From the NCBI RefSeq assembly GCF_050908995.1, contig NC_135123.1, positions 992,001-1,056,000 of the forward strand: a stretch of 64,000 nucleotides of DNA. Reading direction: 5' to 3'. This document shows, one piece after another, positions 1 to 11,275 of the stretch. The position numbers and the translations under genes are program-made. The notes under the pieces are model-generated. The model was not told where the DNA came from. It ran no database searches and saw only the letters and a program-made list of their open reading frames with translations. The stretch is from Andrena cerasifolii. Taxonomy: Eukaryota; Arthropoda; Insecta; Hymenoptera; Andrenidae. Position 1 is the stretch's first letter. Each line of letters begins with the position of its first letter.

Positions 1-2389
1 ATCGAGAATCTTCTGACATGTGATTCTTACCATCCTGCGCTGTGCATCTGCATTTCTGCTCGAATTGAGAGACCTTCCCAATCACCTTTTCCGATTAAGG
101 CCAATTTTAATCTTGCTGACTTCAGCTCCATCATAAATTATTTGGGTAGTGTAGACTGGGATAATAGTTTAATGGATTATCTACGGATGCAGCCGTGGAT
201 TTTCTTTATTCACATCTTAATTATGCAATAAATACACATGTTCCGAAATTCTATGTTCGGCCCTCGCCTTACCCTGAATGGTTTTCAGCCCATGTTAGAA
301 ACTTAATTCACCTGAAGAAAAGAGCGCACACTAATTATAAAAATAGTAATTTATTCTCTGATTATTTATGCTTTTCGGCCCTGAGGGCTCAATGCAAAAG
401 TGCCATAAGAAAAAGCTGGCTAGAACATGTATGCAGAGTCGAAAGGACGACTTCAACTAACATTAAAAGTTTTTGGAAATTTATTAATTCGAGAAATAAA
501 GATCTTTGTCTTCCGCAATCGATGCACTTTAACGGTCAGTATTTTCACAACAGTTTGGATATTACTAATAGCTTTACGTCTTTCTTTCAATCGGTATATG
601 TTCGCGATACACCTTGCACTAAATCTTTCAATTCTAACCACGATATTGACGTCTGTGACCTATCCATTAGTATTGGTGAAGTTTTTCATAAAATTTCCTC
701 TCTTGATGTCAACAAAGGACCGGGTGATGATACTATTCCACCTATCTTCTTTAAATCATGTAGATACATCACCGCCAGGATCTTGTGTATTATTTTCAAC
801 ATGTCATTGAGATCTGGCATTTTTCCGTCAAAGTGGAAGGGCAGTATTGTATCGCCTATTTTCAAGGCAAACGATAAGTCTGATATTTCGAATTACAGGC
901 CAGTTAGTATCTTGAATGTCATGCCTCGTGTTTTCGAAAGTATTATTACGGATAAGCTATCAGCTCTCACTAAGAATATCATCATTAAAGAGCAGCATAG
1001 TTTCGTTTTGGGTCGCTCAACTACCACGAATCTTCTATTGTACCATCATTATATTGTAAATGAACTTGAGCGTGGTTATCAAGTTAACTCTATTTATACT
1101 GACTTTCGTAAAGCCTTTGACACTGTCAAGCACTCGGTCCTTTTACGAAAACTAAATGCTATTGGTATCCGAGGCAATTTACTTGAATGGCTATCGAGTT
1201 ACTTAACGAATAGACACCAAAAGGTAAAATTTAAAGGCAGCTTTTCGAGGACTTATCAATCCACTTCTGGCGTACCACAGGGATCGCACCTCGGTCCTCT
1301 ATTTTTTAACATTATCGTTAACGATGTTGCCGATGTATTCCAGCATTGTTTTTTCCTGCTTTACGCCGATGACCTGAAGATATTTAAAAGAATTGTGATT
1401 GACGAGGATGTAAATCTTGTTCAGGGTGATCTCAATAGGCTTTGCGACTGGTGCGGGGTTAATGAGATGACATTGAATGTCTCCAAGTGTCACGTTTTGC
1501 ATTTTTCTCATAAAAAATGTTTGCACCGTTCTGAGTATACAATTAATAGTGCCTTAGTGGACTCTATCGATAGTATTCGTGACATCGGAGCCTTCAATTC
1601 TTCGTTATCGTTTTCTCAGCACTACTATAATATTAGAAATCAAGCGGCTAAAATGCTTGGCTTCATTATGTGTGCATCGGTAGATTTCGTTAATCCCGGT
1701 ACCTTAATCACCCTGTACAACGCATTAGTCGTTCCCCACTTACTTTACGCGTCTCCTGTGTGGAATCCCTATCAGGAAAAGTATATTACATTATTGGAAC
1801 GCGTTCAGCATAAATTCTTACGACTGCTGGCTTTTAAGCTCGGTACTCCGATGTCCCGACTATGTCATGAATATAGTTCTCTTCTGGAAGTCAGCGGTCT
1901 TCTCACGTTGGAACATCGTCGATGTCTATCCGATCTGACTTGCCTTTTCAGTATTATTAATGGCTACACCGATTCTGCGGATATTTTGGCTCTGCTTAAC
2001 CTGTATGCGCCTATTGTTTCTCTAAGATCGACTTCTCTTTTTTACTTATCAGGACACAGCACGTCGTTTGGGACGAATAACTCCATTAATAGAATATGTA
2101 AATTAGCGAATCGTTATAGCGAACATGTTGATTTTTTTAACGGTACATTGGCCATCTTTAAATATCGTTTGCGGGCTTTGGCTCGCAGGAACGTCTTTGT
2201 ACACGCCCGTTACTTTAAATTCTAACGTTAATTGTATTAGTTCATTAGTTCCATTATTTTATTGTATCATGGTTATGTTTATGTATGTACTGGCTTTTCT
2301 TTTGTTTTCTCTTCTTTTACATTGTTTATTTGTTAATTGTAAACTAAAGGGTCTTTACCCGTTGAAATAAATAATAATAATAATAATCA
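1..2389 (+). mobile_element. Non-LTR (LINE-type) retrotransposon, 3' part
   Basis: Frame 1 from base 1 to about 190 is open and reads like the link between the endonuclease and reverse transcriptase of a LINE. It joins the long ORF at 195 through a frame change near 185-195. After the ORF stop at 2225 there is a short 3' UTR and a TAA/AAT-repeat tail (about 2363-2389), the usual 3' end of several LINE clades. No LTR is seen. The 5' part (ORF1 and most of the endonuclease) lies outside the window. The clade (Jockey, I or CR1-like) was not settled by eye. Confidence 0.85.
195..2225 (+). CDS. Reverse transcriptase ORF of a non-LTR retrotransposon
   Basis: A 676-residue open frame that copies element RNA into DNA at the target site. 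Core RT motifs are visible in order: the TDFRKAFDTV block near residue 301, SGVPQGS near 357, and the catalytic LLYADD box near 387-392. A C-terminal thumb and cysteine/histidine-poor tail of about 280 residues follow. The endonuclease domain that normally precedes RT is only hinted at upstream in another frame, so the start at 195 is just the first ATG after the frame break. The RT core itself has no internal stop, so this copy is fairly young. Confidence 0.85.
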   Translation: MDFLYSHLNYAINTHVPKFYVRPSPYPEWFSAHVRNLIHLKKRAHTNYKNSNLFSDYLCFSALRAQCKSAIRKSWLEHVCRVERTTSTNIKSFWKFINSRNKDLCLPQSMHFNGQYFHNSLDITNSFTSFFQSVYVRDTPCTKSFNSNHDIDVCDLSISIGEVFHKISSLDVNKGPGDDTIPPIFFKSCRYITARILCIIFNMSLRSGIFPSKWKGSIVSPIFKANDKSDISNYRPVSILNVMPRVFESIITDKLSALTKNIIIKEQHSFVLGRSTTTNLLLYHHYIVNELERGYQVNSIYTDFRKAFDTVKHSVLLRKLNAIGIRGNLLEWLSSYLTNRHQKVKFKGSFSRTYQSTSGVPQGSHLGPLFFNIIVNDVADVFQHCFFLLYADDLKIFKRIVIDEDVNLVQGDLNRLCDWCGVNEMTLNVSKCHVLHFSHKKCLHRSEYTINSALVDSIDSIRDIGAFNSSLSFSQHYYNIRNQAAKMLGFIMCASVDFVNPGTLITLYNALVVPHLLYASPVWNPYQEKYITLLERVQHKFLRLLAFKLGTPMSRLCHEYSSLLEVSGLLTLEHRRCLSDLTCLFSIINGYTDSADILALLNLYAPIVSLRSTSLFYLSGHSTSFGTNNSINRICKLANRYSEHVDFFNGTLAIFKYRLRALARRNVFVHARYFKF

Positions 2390-3048
2390 TATATATTTGT
2401 ATAGTTACTGATATTTGAAGATAATGAAGAATTCATTACATTTTCTATAATTATAAGATTTCATTAAGGATTTTGTTATACTTCAGGGTAACCAAATGCT
2501 TTTTCAGGCATAATTATATATACTTAATAAAGGTTTGTGTTTACAGTACAGCCAGAATTGGGCGCACGAACGCGCGCTTTCTGTTTTTAAAGCATTTTCT
2601 TCGTCGCAATGCAAAGTGGTTAGGGCAATCTCACATCTGTGCAGCAGACTTTTGGGACTCTGTACCTGCAACTACACGTCGTGTTCCTGTAAATGCAAAT
2701 CCGAAGAAGGTTCTCTCTTTTCTATTTATGGAGGAGGTTTTTTTATGACAGGGTTGCCTTCGTTGAGGAACATGAATATAAAAACGGCAGAGTCTTCTAA
2801 GCAGTCGATGCGAACGTGTCGTGCCTGAATACAGAATATTTGTGACATTTTGTACAACAGTACTATTTCGTCTTTCAAGTGACAGCTTGTGTCAGTATTT
2901 CGTCCGAATGATAGTACGGTGAAGCTAATTTACAGATCGGTAAAGTCGTAACCGTGCTGAACGTGTGAGTGTAATTTTTGTACGCATGAGAAATGTCAAA
3001 ACGATCGTGGGTTTGGGTACATTGCAAAGAAAGCAATGGCGGACAAGT
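2390..3048. other. No recognisable gene
   Basis: AT-rich sequence followed by a mixed segment. Two overlapping short ORFs (2473-2748, 2535-2828) have no recognisable domain and look like chance. No inverted repeat was noticed. Confidence 0.5.
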
Positions 3049-3942
3049 TGTAACCGTATCCCGTAACGGCTACTAACCGGACGGGGGGTAGAGTGGCCGA
3101 GTGAACAAGGCGGGTGAATTGGCTGAACGGGTTTTTATTGAGTCGCGTGTACAACAGAGCCCGGCCAGGCTTACAAGAGGGTAACGGCATAATATTAACC
3201 TTAGCCTACTACGCCTTAATCTATCGCACCGGCGCTGGTTTGTCGCGGGCGCGATCGCGACCTGAAGATCGTTGTGTGTCGGGGGGGGGGGGGTGACGAA
3301 GGAAGGCGGGGTGATCGTTCTGGTGCCCTGGCTGTGGTCTCCACCAATGGCCCTGACCCGGAAAGTCTTGAGTCCGATCGCCTAGTGGGTAAAACCCGCG
3401 GGAGATACGGAGACTGTAGCATGTCATTCGGGGCAGGCGAAGCCTGTCCCTAAGATTGACGGTGGATATCGACTTGCGTCTAGAGGTCGGCGAACTCGCG
3501 TTCCTCTAGGGGCCGTGGAGGTAGGGGAATCCAAAAAGACACAGTGATACAGCTTGTAGTACACAAGAGATCGCTGCCTGGCGGGCCCGCCGCGCTGGCT
3601 TATATGCGGCGCCACGCAAACTTCGCGAGCGAGAGCGCCGCTCGGCGCGCAGTCATCTGGCGGCCGCGCTCGGTAGCAGCAGGCCGCGCCAGGCGCGAGT
3701 GGTGGGGGGAAGATCAGCGTCTCACGGTTCTAACTCGTTACAAAGTACAATGCATGCAATGTTGTAAGCAGTTTAAAACGAACAAATCAACAAGTGTACT
3801 TGTTGGAATATAAATAACAAATTGTATCTCGCGCCATAGAATATATATAAGTGACACCGATGTAACGCGACAGCTAAATAAATTAAGCAACGACGATCGA
3901 CACTTCCGGTGCTGGTCGTTCGCTGTATTATTTGTATCTACA
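3049..3942 (+). repeat. LTR-like GC-rich block (possible solo LTR)
   Basis: A GC-rich island starts with TGTAACC (3049) and ends near TATCTACA (3942). It has a TATA-like TATATAAG at about 3843-3850 and AATAAA at about 3876-3881 in the order expected of a plus-strand LTR. It contains a run of 13 G near 3280. I could not find a matching target duplication or a second LTR, so the boundaries are guesses. It could instead be the promoter region or 5' UTR of another element. Confidence 0.3.
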
Positions 3943-4481
3943 CTACGCGTTTAAGTATCCACTGAAATCCCAGCTATCTCAAACTACTAGATACGTTTTC
4001 CCATCACTGGCTGAAGGTGCCAAGACGAAATACGCACATCTTCTTTTCCTCCTCGATCTTCAATACCAATCCACCTGCCCCGCACAGTACTCCAAAAAGC
4101 GTGACCAGCCCGAAGGATTACGGTTACGCCGGAAGCGACGGGGCAAGATATTCCTCTTTACGTTCCGGAATCAATCACCAATCACCATCTCGGTTTCGGA
4201 CGTAACACGAAGCATAGCGAAGTGGACGATGTTTTCGTCAATAAATATCAGGCCGAATTTTTTTTTACAAGGAGAGCTATTATTTCCCACAGGCGGCAAT
4301 AATTTTGAACTACTAGGTGTACGGTGTGTTGCACACTACAACTGGCAGTTTGAGATGCGATAGAATTATTTGACATTAAAGATTTATTACAAAAAAATAC
4401 GTGAATTAATAAGGAAACTTCACAGTCCAACATTGGAAATTGGTTTAAGGAATATGAAGCTACCTCGACCCATTTTAGACT

Positions 4482-5276
4482 GACCAACAATGTGGAATTC
4501 TACACATAATATGTTGGAAAGATTAGTGAAGTTACAAGATTTTTGTTCTGAGATAGAGGATGAATCATTATCCGAAGATAAATGACATATTATTAATCAA
4601 TTAATAGAGACTCTCGAACCACCGAAAATAGCAAGTAAAATGATGCAATATGAAGAATTATTAATGGGAGATTTTTATGCGCAATGGAGCCAAGTCAGTT
4701 AAGCTTGCAAAAAATAAATAATAATTTTGCCACCGTGTTATTGGATGCACTAAAAAATCGTGAACAGGATATTCTCAACAACAAATGTGTATTATCCTCT
4801 GTTTTTTGGACCCGTGGTACAAGAATTTATTATCTGTACCAGAAAAGAATACCGCCATTCAACATCTCATGGATACGTGGAAATATTTTGAGAAACTGAA
4901 TTCTGCCAAAATAATTCAAACACAGAGTGCAAATTCTTCTTCTTCAATATCTGATGACATTGAAAAAGTTTTATTAGATAGAAACGCAGTGTAATAGTAT
5001 GCGTCAAATGTAGCATTTAATATTACTGCGGCATTAAATACGTTTTCTCAAAGTCCCAAAGTAAATAGAGACCAAAATGTTTTGGAATATTGGGACAAAC
5101 ATAGCTTTCCCGAACTGCGAATACTTGCCAATATTATTCACGCAGCTCCAGCTACTCAAGTGTCCGTGGAAAGATTATTTTCAGGGCTCAAATTTATACT
5201 AAACGATCAGAGATCGAGTTTAAATCATGATATTTTAGATGATATTATGGTTCTCCGAACAAATGTAAATGTATAG
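4482..5276 (+). pseudogene. Broken hAT-family transposase (C-terminal half)
   Basis: hAT transposases cut and paste DNA elements that make 8-bp target duplications. Three pieces in different frames give the usual order. First is WNSTHNMLERLVKLQDFC (from about 4490), the block common to hAT proteins. Next is FLDPWYKNLLS (about 4800-4830), normally FLDPRYK. Last is the dimerisation domain at 5082-5276, with FPELRILANIIHAAPATQVS and VERLFS. Stops (for example TGA at about 4583) and several frameshifts separate them. No zinc-finger BED domain or N-terminal catalytic part is seen, so this is an old truncated copy. Confidence 0.85.
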
Positions 5277-5280
5277 TTTT

Positions 5281-5325
5281 ATGCGTATGCGCGCGCGCGC
5301 GTGTATGTGTATGTGTGTTTACGTG
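5281..5325. repeat. GC/GT microsatellite
   Basis: Alternating (GC)n followed by (TG)n/(TA)n just after the hAT remnant. A simple repeat with no gene. Confidence 0.7.
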
Positions 5326-7039
5326 TATATAATATGTATATTTTCCTATTTGTTATGTATATATATGTTCATATTTTGTATAAACTTATTCCTCCGTAGC
5401 TTATGTTTGCTCATTGTACATTTATTGTAGTTACTTCGCATAATATTGCAAAATAATTCTTGAAGTTTAAGAAATAAAGTATAAATTCCATTTCTAACAA
5501 CCCTCTACAATTAATCCATCCCGCATGCATTATGAACTCGTATATTTTTAACATTGTGTTTTCATTTGATCTGAATATGTATTGTCCGTATTAGATTCAC
5601 ATATCACTGACTTACCTTAAGTGACTGTCTAGTTTAGACAAGACTGTCTTATTTCACTAGTAACCGGCTCGTAGCGGGTTAACCGGGTTACTTCGGTTTC
5701 TTCTAGAACTTAAGAACCATTCCCCGCGGATAGTATGGGTTACAGAAACCTTCCTTGGTTAACCGGGTAAGGGTTAGGGTTACTAGGCGGTTCGGATCCC
5801 TGGTTCATATACGTATTTGAAGAATATGAATAATACTGTATTATATACAACAAAATGCCGTGCTGCTACTACTACATCACAAACTGTAACTTCATACTAA
5901 TCTGTACCATGACACGTAACTCACCTTTCTCGACGCTTTGCATTTTTCGACAAACGCCTTGCAAATAACTTGGGCTGCTTCTTTTTTGTACCATCCTCCT
6001 AATAGCGTTTATTGCTTGCATCTGCGGGTTCCTTCTTTGAATCCATGACAAGGATGAGTGTGAACGATCATACACAGTTATCAGCACTACAGTAACGAAC
6101 CACGCGGAAATGGAACAATTCACAAATTATGAATATTCCATATATCAATCGCGCATCAAATAAAAACCCGATTGCTTTCTGCGTCTTCACCGTAGTGCAA
6201 ACGACAAGAAATTGATCAGCTAGCGTTGTCACTGCATTGGTTACAGATGCTGAGAGGCAAGTCAGAAGATAGTGGGAAAAGGGCAGATATACGCGTCCTG
6301 TTCCTCTCTTTCTCATTAGGATTGGTGGTATACTGATACATTTACGTAGAGTATGTACTTCCGGAAATACTTTTTGGTGCACAGAAATGTGCACAGGAAA
6401 GAATTTTTGATTATCCTGTGCATATACTTTTGACGTATCACCGACTTTATTAGCGAAGAATTCATATTTTGTTCTACCATTATCCTTTCCAATTTGTCTG
6501 ACGGTGAAGGACTGCCCCCTAAGCGTGCGCGGGCAAACCTTTGTGCATTCGAACTTTTACGCGGGCCGATGACGCGCCGCTCGGTGCTTGGTACAAGTGA
6601 AATACAAAATATTGAGGGAGTGAGAAAGGCAGTTTGGGCCCTATCAACGCTTGAGGGTAGCAAAGGCTCGATCGTCAGAAAAAAAGCGACTGTCGAGCAC
6701 TAAAGATCGTAAGTACCTTCACGCTTACTATCCCTGTCTTTTTCACTATATGTGCCAGTTATTATGGAAGTGATCTAAGTCCAAATTTTTCGTTTATTAC
6801 ATTTCACTTATTTTTTACGTATTATATCAACGTGATATATAATAAACGTGAAGTTCAATTTTTTTTTTTAAATTTCGACCGACGCCACTTTCATAATAAT
6901 TGACATACTTCTACATTTTACTTCCAAACCAAGACGATATTTAGACTTATTCCGGGTAAAGCTTCATTGCCGTCATTGTATTGTTGTAATTTTTTGTGCA
7001 AAATCTGTCGTGTGAACTGTGATTGTTTGAGTGTCCGCG
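5326..7039. other. No supported gene
   Basis: Several short ORFs on both strands, for example 6494-6703 plus and 6316-6663 minus, overlap one another and show no recognisable domain. The 6494 ORF starts MSDGEGLPPKRAR and could be a small exon, but no partner exon was found. TTAACCGGGT is repeated near 5680 and 5760. Confidence 0.4.
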
Positions 7040-7840
7040 TGTTTCTCAAGCTGCGTATCGCTATTGCGAGGCTGCCTCGCGTGGCACACCTCGCGGAGTG
7101 GAGAGTCTGGAGACTACCTCGACCATTATTACTTTACGAGGCATCAGCCGTCAATTTTTCGACGTGCACAAAGGTGCCTTGCGGCCCCAAGATCAAAAAT
7201 CGCATGGCTCAAGCGACGCAAATATCAGCTGGAGATAGCGCGAGACTATCGCCCGAGCCTGCCTCGCAAAATGATCATGATCGAGGTAGAGTATTGTCTC
7301 GTTACGGGCTCGGTTTGGTGTACACGATACGGACTTTTCGCTATCCCCACCACTTCTGTCTCACTCTTGTCGGGCGATGGCGAGAGCGAGATGGAAAGAG
7401 AGCAATCGAGAGGCACTGAAAGCGAGCGAGGACGATTCGAGACAGACGACGTGTTGATGTTTTTTCTCGCTCCGTCTTTCGGATGCCTGATACCCCGTCC
7501 TTTGCGTGCGCGACGAGCGTGCGCGATGGTCGCAAGCGCTTACCGTGAACCGGGCCTGCGTCAAGATTTTGCGAAGCGGTTTTCGTGCTTACGGTAAGCG
7601 CTTGCGACCACCGCGCACGCTCACCGCGCACGCAGTGTTCCATCTCGCTCCCCCCTTCGGCCAGAAGAAAGCGAGAAACGAACACTCGGAATTAGGGCTC
7701 CGTTCAAGATACGGGCTCAACGCTGGTCCCGACTAGCAAGCCGCTAACGAGACAATACTGTAGCCTCCAGATCCTCCACTCAGCGAAGTGTGCTTCGCGC
7801 GGCATCCTCGCAATGTCGATACGCAGCTTCACGCTCAGAG
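7040..7840. mobile_element. Inverted-repeat (foldback/MITE-like) element
   Basis: About 80 bp at 7045-7135 (CTGCGTATCGCTATTGCGAG and onward) is the imperfect reverse complement of 7745-7835 (...CTCGCAATGTCGATACGCAG). A second, inner pair is TATTGTCTCGTTACGG (about 7290) with CGCTAACGAGACAATA (about 7742). The element is GC-rich against AT-rich flanks. Overlapping ORFs on both strands are by-products of the symmetry. No transposase is encoded, so it would be non-autonomous. The exact ends and target duplication were not resolved. Confidence 0.65.
7518..7617. repeat. Inner hairpin of the 7.0-7.8 kb element
   Basis: GGTCGCAAGCGCTTACCGT (about 7527-7545) and its reverse complement ACGGTAAGCGCTTGCGACC (about 7590-7610) flank about 45 bp. 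Each arm holds the even palindrome AAGCGCTT. Confidence 0.75.
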
Positions 7841-8288
7841 ATTCGTGTATTCATTCTCACGTAGAATAAGAAAGTTATGTTATAATTTACCTGTGAAATG
7901 TCTAGATAAGGTATATACATTCGGGTGCAATGTAGGCTTCCTTTAGTTAAAACTGAAGACAAGTGATGAAAATTTTCTAAAAATCAGAAGTGGAAAAATC
8001 GAAATTTTTAAAATTAGAAATTTTGGATATTTGAAAATACAGATATTTTGAAACTTAATAAATCTCATAATTACAAATTTTGGAAATGTTTGAATTTCAA
8101 GGCTTCGGAACTTGGAAATTCCATCATTTAGAAAGCTAAAAATTCCCCTCCTGCGCTAAATCTTGGCTAAGGAAAGCTTATATTATACCCGAATGTACCA
8201 AATTGATAAACGTGTACTCTTCTACTGCACTTTCAAATTCATTTTAATTACGTTCAATAGTTGCACTGTTTCTTCGACTCGTTTTTAG

Positions 8289-9009
8289 ATGTCTGGCAAA
8301 GAAAATACGCAAGGAGGGAGGACTCCGGAACCGAGTATGTCCCGACGACGAAGTCCGTCCAGAAGTCCGTCCAGAAGTTCGGAGCGGAGTTGCCGGGAAA
8401 TTGCCATTGCGTACAAGCAACTGGCAATGCAATTCAAGAAGGAGGTATGTAGATACGTAGGCAATCTCACGCAAAACGATCTTTATTTAATTTCTTACAT
8501 TCTCATGAAAGTGTGAAAACGTCTAGACATTATTGCAATAATTAACATAAGATTTATGTTTATTTTTCATATTACAGAACAACGAGATGAAAAAAAGTTC
8601 CGGGGTGTCAGTACAGCAGAGGAGGGACAAGAGGAGGAAGAGGAGTATGAGGAGGGAGAGGAGGAAGAGGAGGAAGAGGAGGAAGAGAAGGAAGAGAAGG
8701 AAGAGGAGGAAGAGGAGGAAGAGGAGGAAGAGGAGGAAGAGGAGGAAGAGGAGGAAGAGGAGGAAGAGGAGGAAGAGGAGGAAGAGGAGGAAGAGGAGGA
8801 AGAGGAGGAAAAGGAGGAAGAGGAGGAAGAGGAGGAAGAGGAGGAAGAGGAGGAAGAAGAGGAAGAGGAGGGAGAGGAGGAAGAGGAGGAAGAGGTGGAA
8901 GTGGAGGAAGAGAAGGAAGAGGTGGGAGCGGCGGAAGAGGTGGAAGTGGAGGAAGAGAAGGAAGAGGTGGGAGCGGCGGAAGAGGCGGGAGGGGCCGCGG
9001 AGTAACTAA
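8289..9009 (+). CDS. Putative two-exon gene for a very basic, RRK-repeat protein
   Basis: Exon 1 (8289-8444) encodes an RS-rich start (MSGKENTQGGRTPEPS, then RSPSRSPSRSSERS) and a helix ending FKKE. A GTATGT donor follows at 8445. After an acceptor TTACAG (8572-8577), exon 2 (8578-9009) continues in phase 0 as NNEMKKSSGVSVQQRRDKRR. It then becomes about 100 residues of RRK repeats and ends REGPRSN. The intron is 133 bp. The RS-rich start and basic tail suggest nucleic-acid binding, but no named domain is seen. The same hexamer repeat is also open in the poly-Glu frame (8556-9005). The splice phase favours the basic frame. It could also be a non-gene with a long purine repeat. Confidence 0.4.
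8616..8990 (+). repeat. (GAGGAA)n hexamer minisatellite
   Basis: About 370 bp of near-pure GAGGAA/GAAGAG purine repeat. It degrades at the 3' end into two copies of a roughly 42-bp unit (GTGGAAGTGGAGGAAGAGAA...). It reads as poly-Glu, (RRK)n or (GGR)n by frame. The strong purine strand asymmetry could form triplex DNA. Confidence 0.95.
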
Positions 9010-9106
9010 TTATTTTTATTTTAATAACTAATAATTTTATGTATAAATAAATTTATTTCACTAAATGCTGTTGTAAATTTAACCTTTATCATCGTCATTT
9101 AACAGT

Positions 9107-9580
9107 CGTCACATCTGTTATTTTAAGTTGTTTTATTTTTTATTTGTTTTAACCCTGTCTGCACTTTAAATATTAACTAAGGACTATAGGAGATAGGACC
9201 GTAAAGAATTACAAAAAAAATCAGGGAATCAACTGTTCATTGAATTGGAGACTTTTCCTTACTACATGTTGTATACAATAGTCAGAAGAATAAAAAAGAA
9301 CAATAATAAGACCAATAATTTCAAATAATTGCTGTAACTTCACAACATTCTGAAAATATGATAGCAGTATTAGTAAAAAAGTTCCAGTCTCTCTTTCTTT
9401 ATTTTAAATAATGTGGCCGTATAATTATAACATAAATTCGACAGCGATTTCAAGTGATGTATGTGTCACGGTAAAAGCGTTAATTTCCTAAATGTATACA
9501 ATTCCTAGCAGTTCCTGGTTAATGTATGCCTAAAGTGCATACATATAACCTAACCTACAATCGTACGAGAATGCATACAT
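9107..9580. repeat. Dispersed repeat, copy 1 (partner at 63517-64000)
   Basis: This stretch aligns collinearly with 63517 to the window end, with roughly 85 percent identity by eye. Shared blocks include TTTAACCCTGTCTGCA, AATAATGTGGCC and CGACAGCGATTTCAAGTGAT. It is non-coding and has no visible terminal inverted repeat. It starts about 100 bp after the RRK-gene stop codon. Confidence 0.85.
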
Positions 9581-10753
9581 TGACTACATCACGCTTTTAC
9601 TGTGGCACATGTAACCAGCTAACGCTTCAGTTTTGCGCAGTTTTTTCCTCACTGATTCTACCCTTAGCAACGGGACAGCTCGACAAACGGGCGGTTGCTC
9701 GCCGCTAGGCGCTGAAAACAGCACCCTGTGCAGCCCTGTCTTAAAGTATAGAAATAATTTTTTGTTTTATAATTAATCATTGCAGATGGCACTAGAGAGA
9801 CGTTAAAGTCGAGGCGTCAAAAAATGTATTCAAAACGGTGGAACCTGTACCACCTAAACCATTGGTCTGAAATAAAAAATAATGCCAGATTATTAAAGGG
9901 CACGAAACTCGTTCGTGGACTTAGCAGTAAAAATCGCAAAACATGTCATTATTTGAGAACATAACGACATTTAATGATTGAAGTCACTTTTTCCGTATAT
10001 TTTTCGTCCTTTCATCGCCTTTAAAAATTACAATTTTTTAAAAATTTATTGGTTTCTCCACGAGCCAGGTGTATATTCTTCAAAGTAAAAAAACTTCCAG
10101 TTGAATCGAATAATAACTTTTCGAGATATAGATTCCGCCGATTTTAGAACACTGTTTCGAGAAAAACTATTTATTTTCTGTTGCAGAAACCTTTTGTGGG
10201 ATACAAAAACTCTCTTTTAGAGAGTTCCAAACCTCATGACTAATTGTAAAACAAAAAAGACTGAAATCCACATCTGTAATAGTTTCGGAGATAAAAATTC
10301 ATTTCTAAAGATAGTTCTTGTAAAACACGGCAAAAAACTGTAAATTTTGAGAGCTTATATTTTTTAAACAAATGCGAAACTAGAAAATTGTTGACGAACC
10401 CCCCTAAGTTCATATGGACTACATACAATATATTTCGATATCATCGACATCCCTGATATCGAGGTATAAGAGGAATCCAGTTGGCGTGTAATGACTTACC
10501 GTATTGGGAAATATGTTGTAAATTCTATGAGGTTCAAATATTATTTGCAATATATTCGATTACTGCTTGAATTTGAAGTACTTACTTTTATTTTCGTACC
10601 CACTGTTATCATTAATAAGGACATAGTCTACATGATATTATTCCATTTCTTAATCCAGTTTTTCAAACAAAAAACCCCAATACTCTCAATCATAGGGTTG
10701 TTCTGTGAATGAGCAAATTGAGTGACATTTAATTCACGGTCTCATATTTTCAG
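9581..10753. other. AT-rich sequence upstream of the first visible desaturase exon
   Basis: Presumed intron or upstream sequence of the desaturase gene. No coding exon was recognised. In particular, no HPGG haem-binding motif of cytochrome b5 was found here. Confidence 0.5.
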
Positions 10754-11045
10754 GAATTTTTCTCGCATGGACAACGATAATCGCTCATAATTATTTCCAC
10801 ATGAGAGACAATTTCCGGATGTATTACTTCGATCTATGTACAATGTCGTCGAAGGAATGGCGTATAACGCATGTGATGAGCCACCATAGTTATCCTAATA
10901 CTATTTGGGATTATGAGGTCTACGCAGTGGAGCCTTTCTTTCAATGGCTTCCGTACACGAAGAAAAGTGCAGTGAGAAGTTTCATAAGTCAACTTTTGGT
11001 TCCTGTATTTTGGGGACTATTAATCTACGAGCAAACAATTAAAAG
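10754..11045 (+). CDS. Cyt-b5-r: Cytochrome b5-related fatty-acid desaturase, first visible exon
   Basis: Internal exon of a membrane di-iron desaturase/hydroxylase of the insect Cyt-b5-r type. The family joins an N-terminal cytochrome b5 domain to a desaturase domain in the ER membrane. An acceptor TTTTCAG (ends 10753) leads in with a split codon. The reading has a hydrophobic stretch (IFLAWTTIIA), then the first histidine box HNYFH, FRMYYFDL, and the second box HVMSHHSYPN. It ends QTIKR at a phase-2 donor AG|GTTTGA (11046). The histidines are the expected iron ligands. The exon is intact, with no stop. The b5 domain must lie in exons upstream, probably outside the window. Intron 1 (11046-16789) is 5.7 kb and filled with transposons. 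Confidence 0.85.
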
Positions 11046-11275
11046 GTTTGAATGTTATTTCTTATTTTCACTGTTATTTACACAGTTAATTCACGGTTTC
11101 ATTTGTGATTCTGACTAAATTATGACAATGTCATCTTTAATTTGAATAAGAAGCAAAATAATGGACTCAATAGGACAACTTATCGTCAACTCGAAAGATC
11201 AAAAAAATTTAAAACTTTGCTTAAATGTAGTTCAAGCGATGTTAATAATGTAACTACTTTCTGTTTCAGTAATGA

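Noticed and set aside
5765..5785. GGGTTAGGG-like telomere motif
   Set aside because: Only one or two units, and the usual insect telomere repeat is TTAGG; chance.
8556..9005. 149-residue poly-Glu ORF
   Set aside because: It is another frame of the (GAGGAA)n repeat; the splice phase from exon 1 favours the RRK frame.
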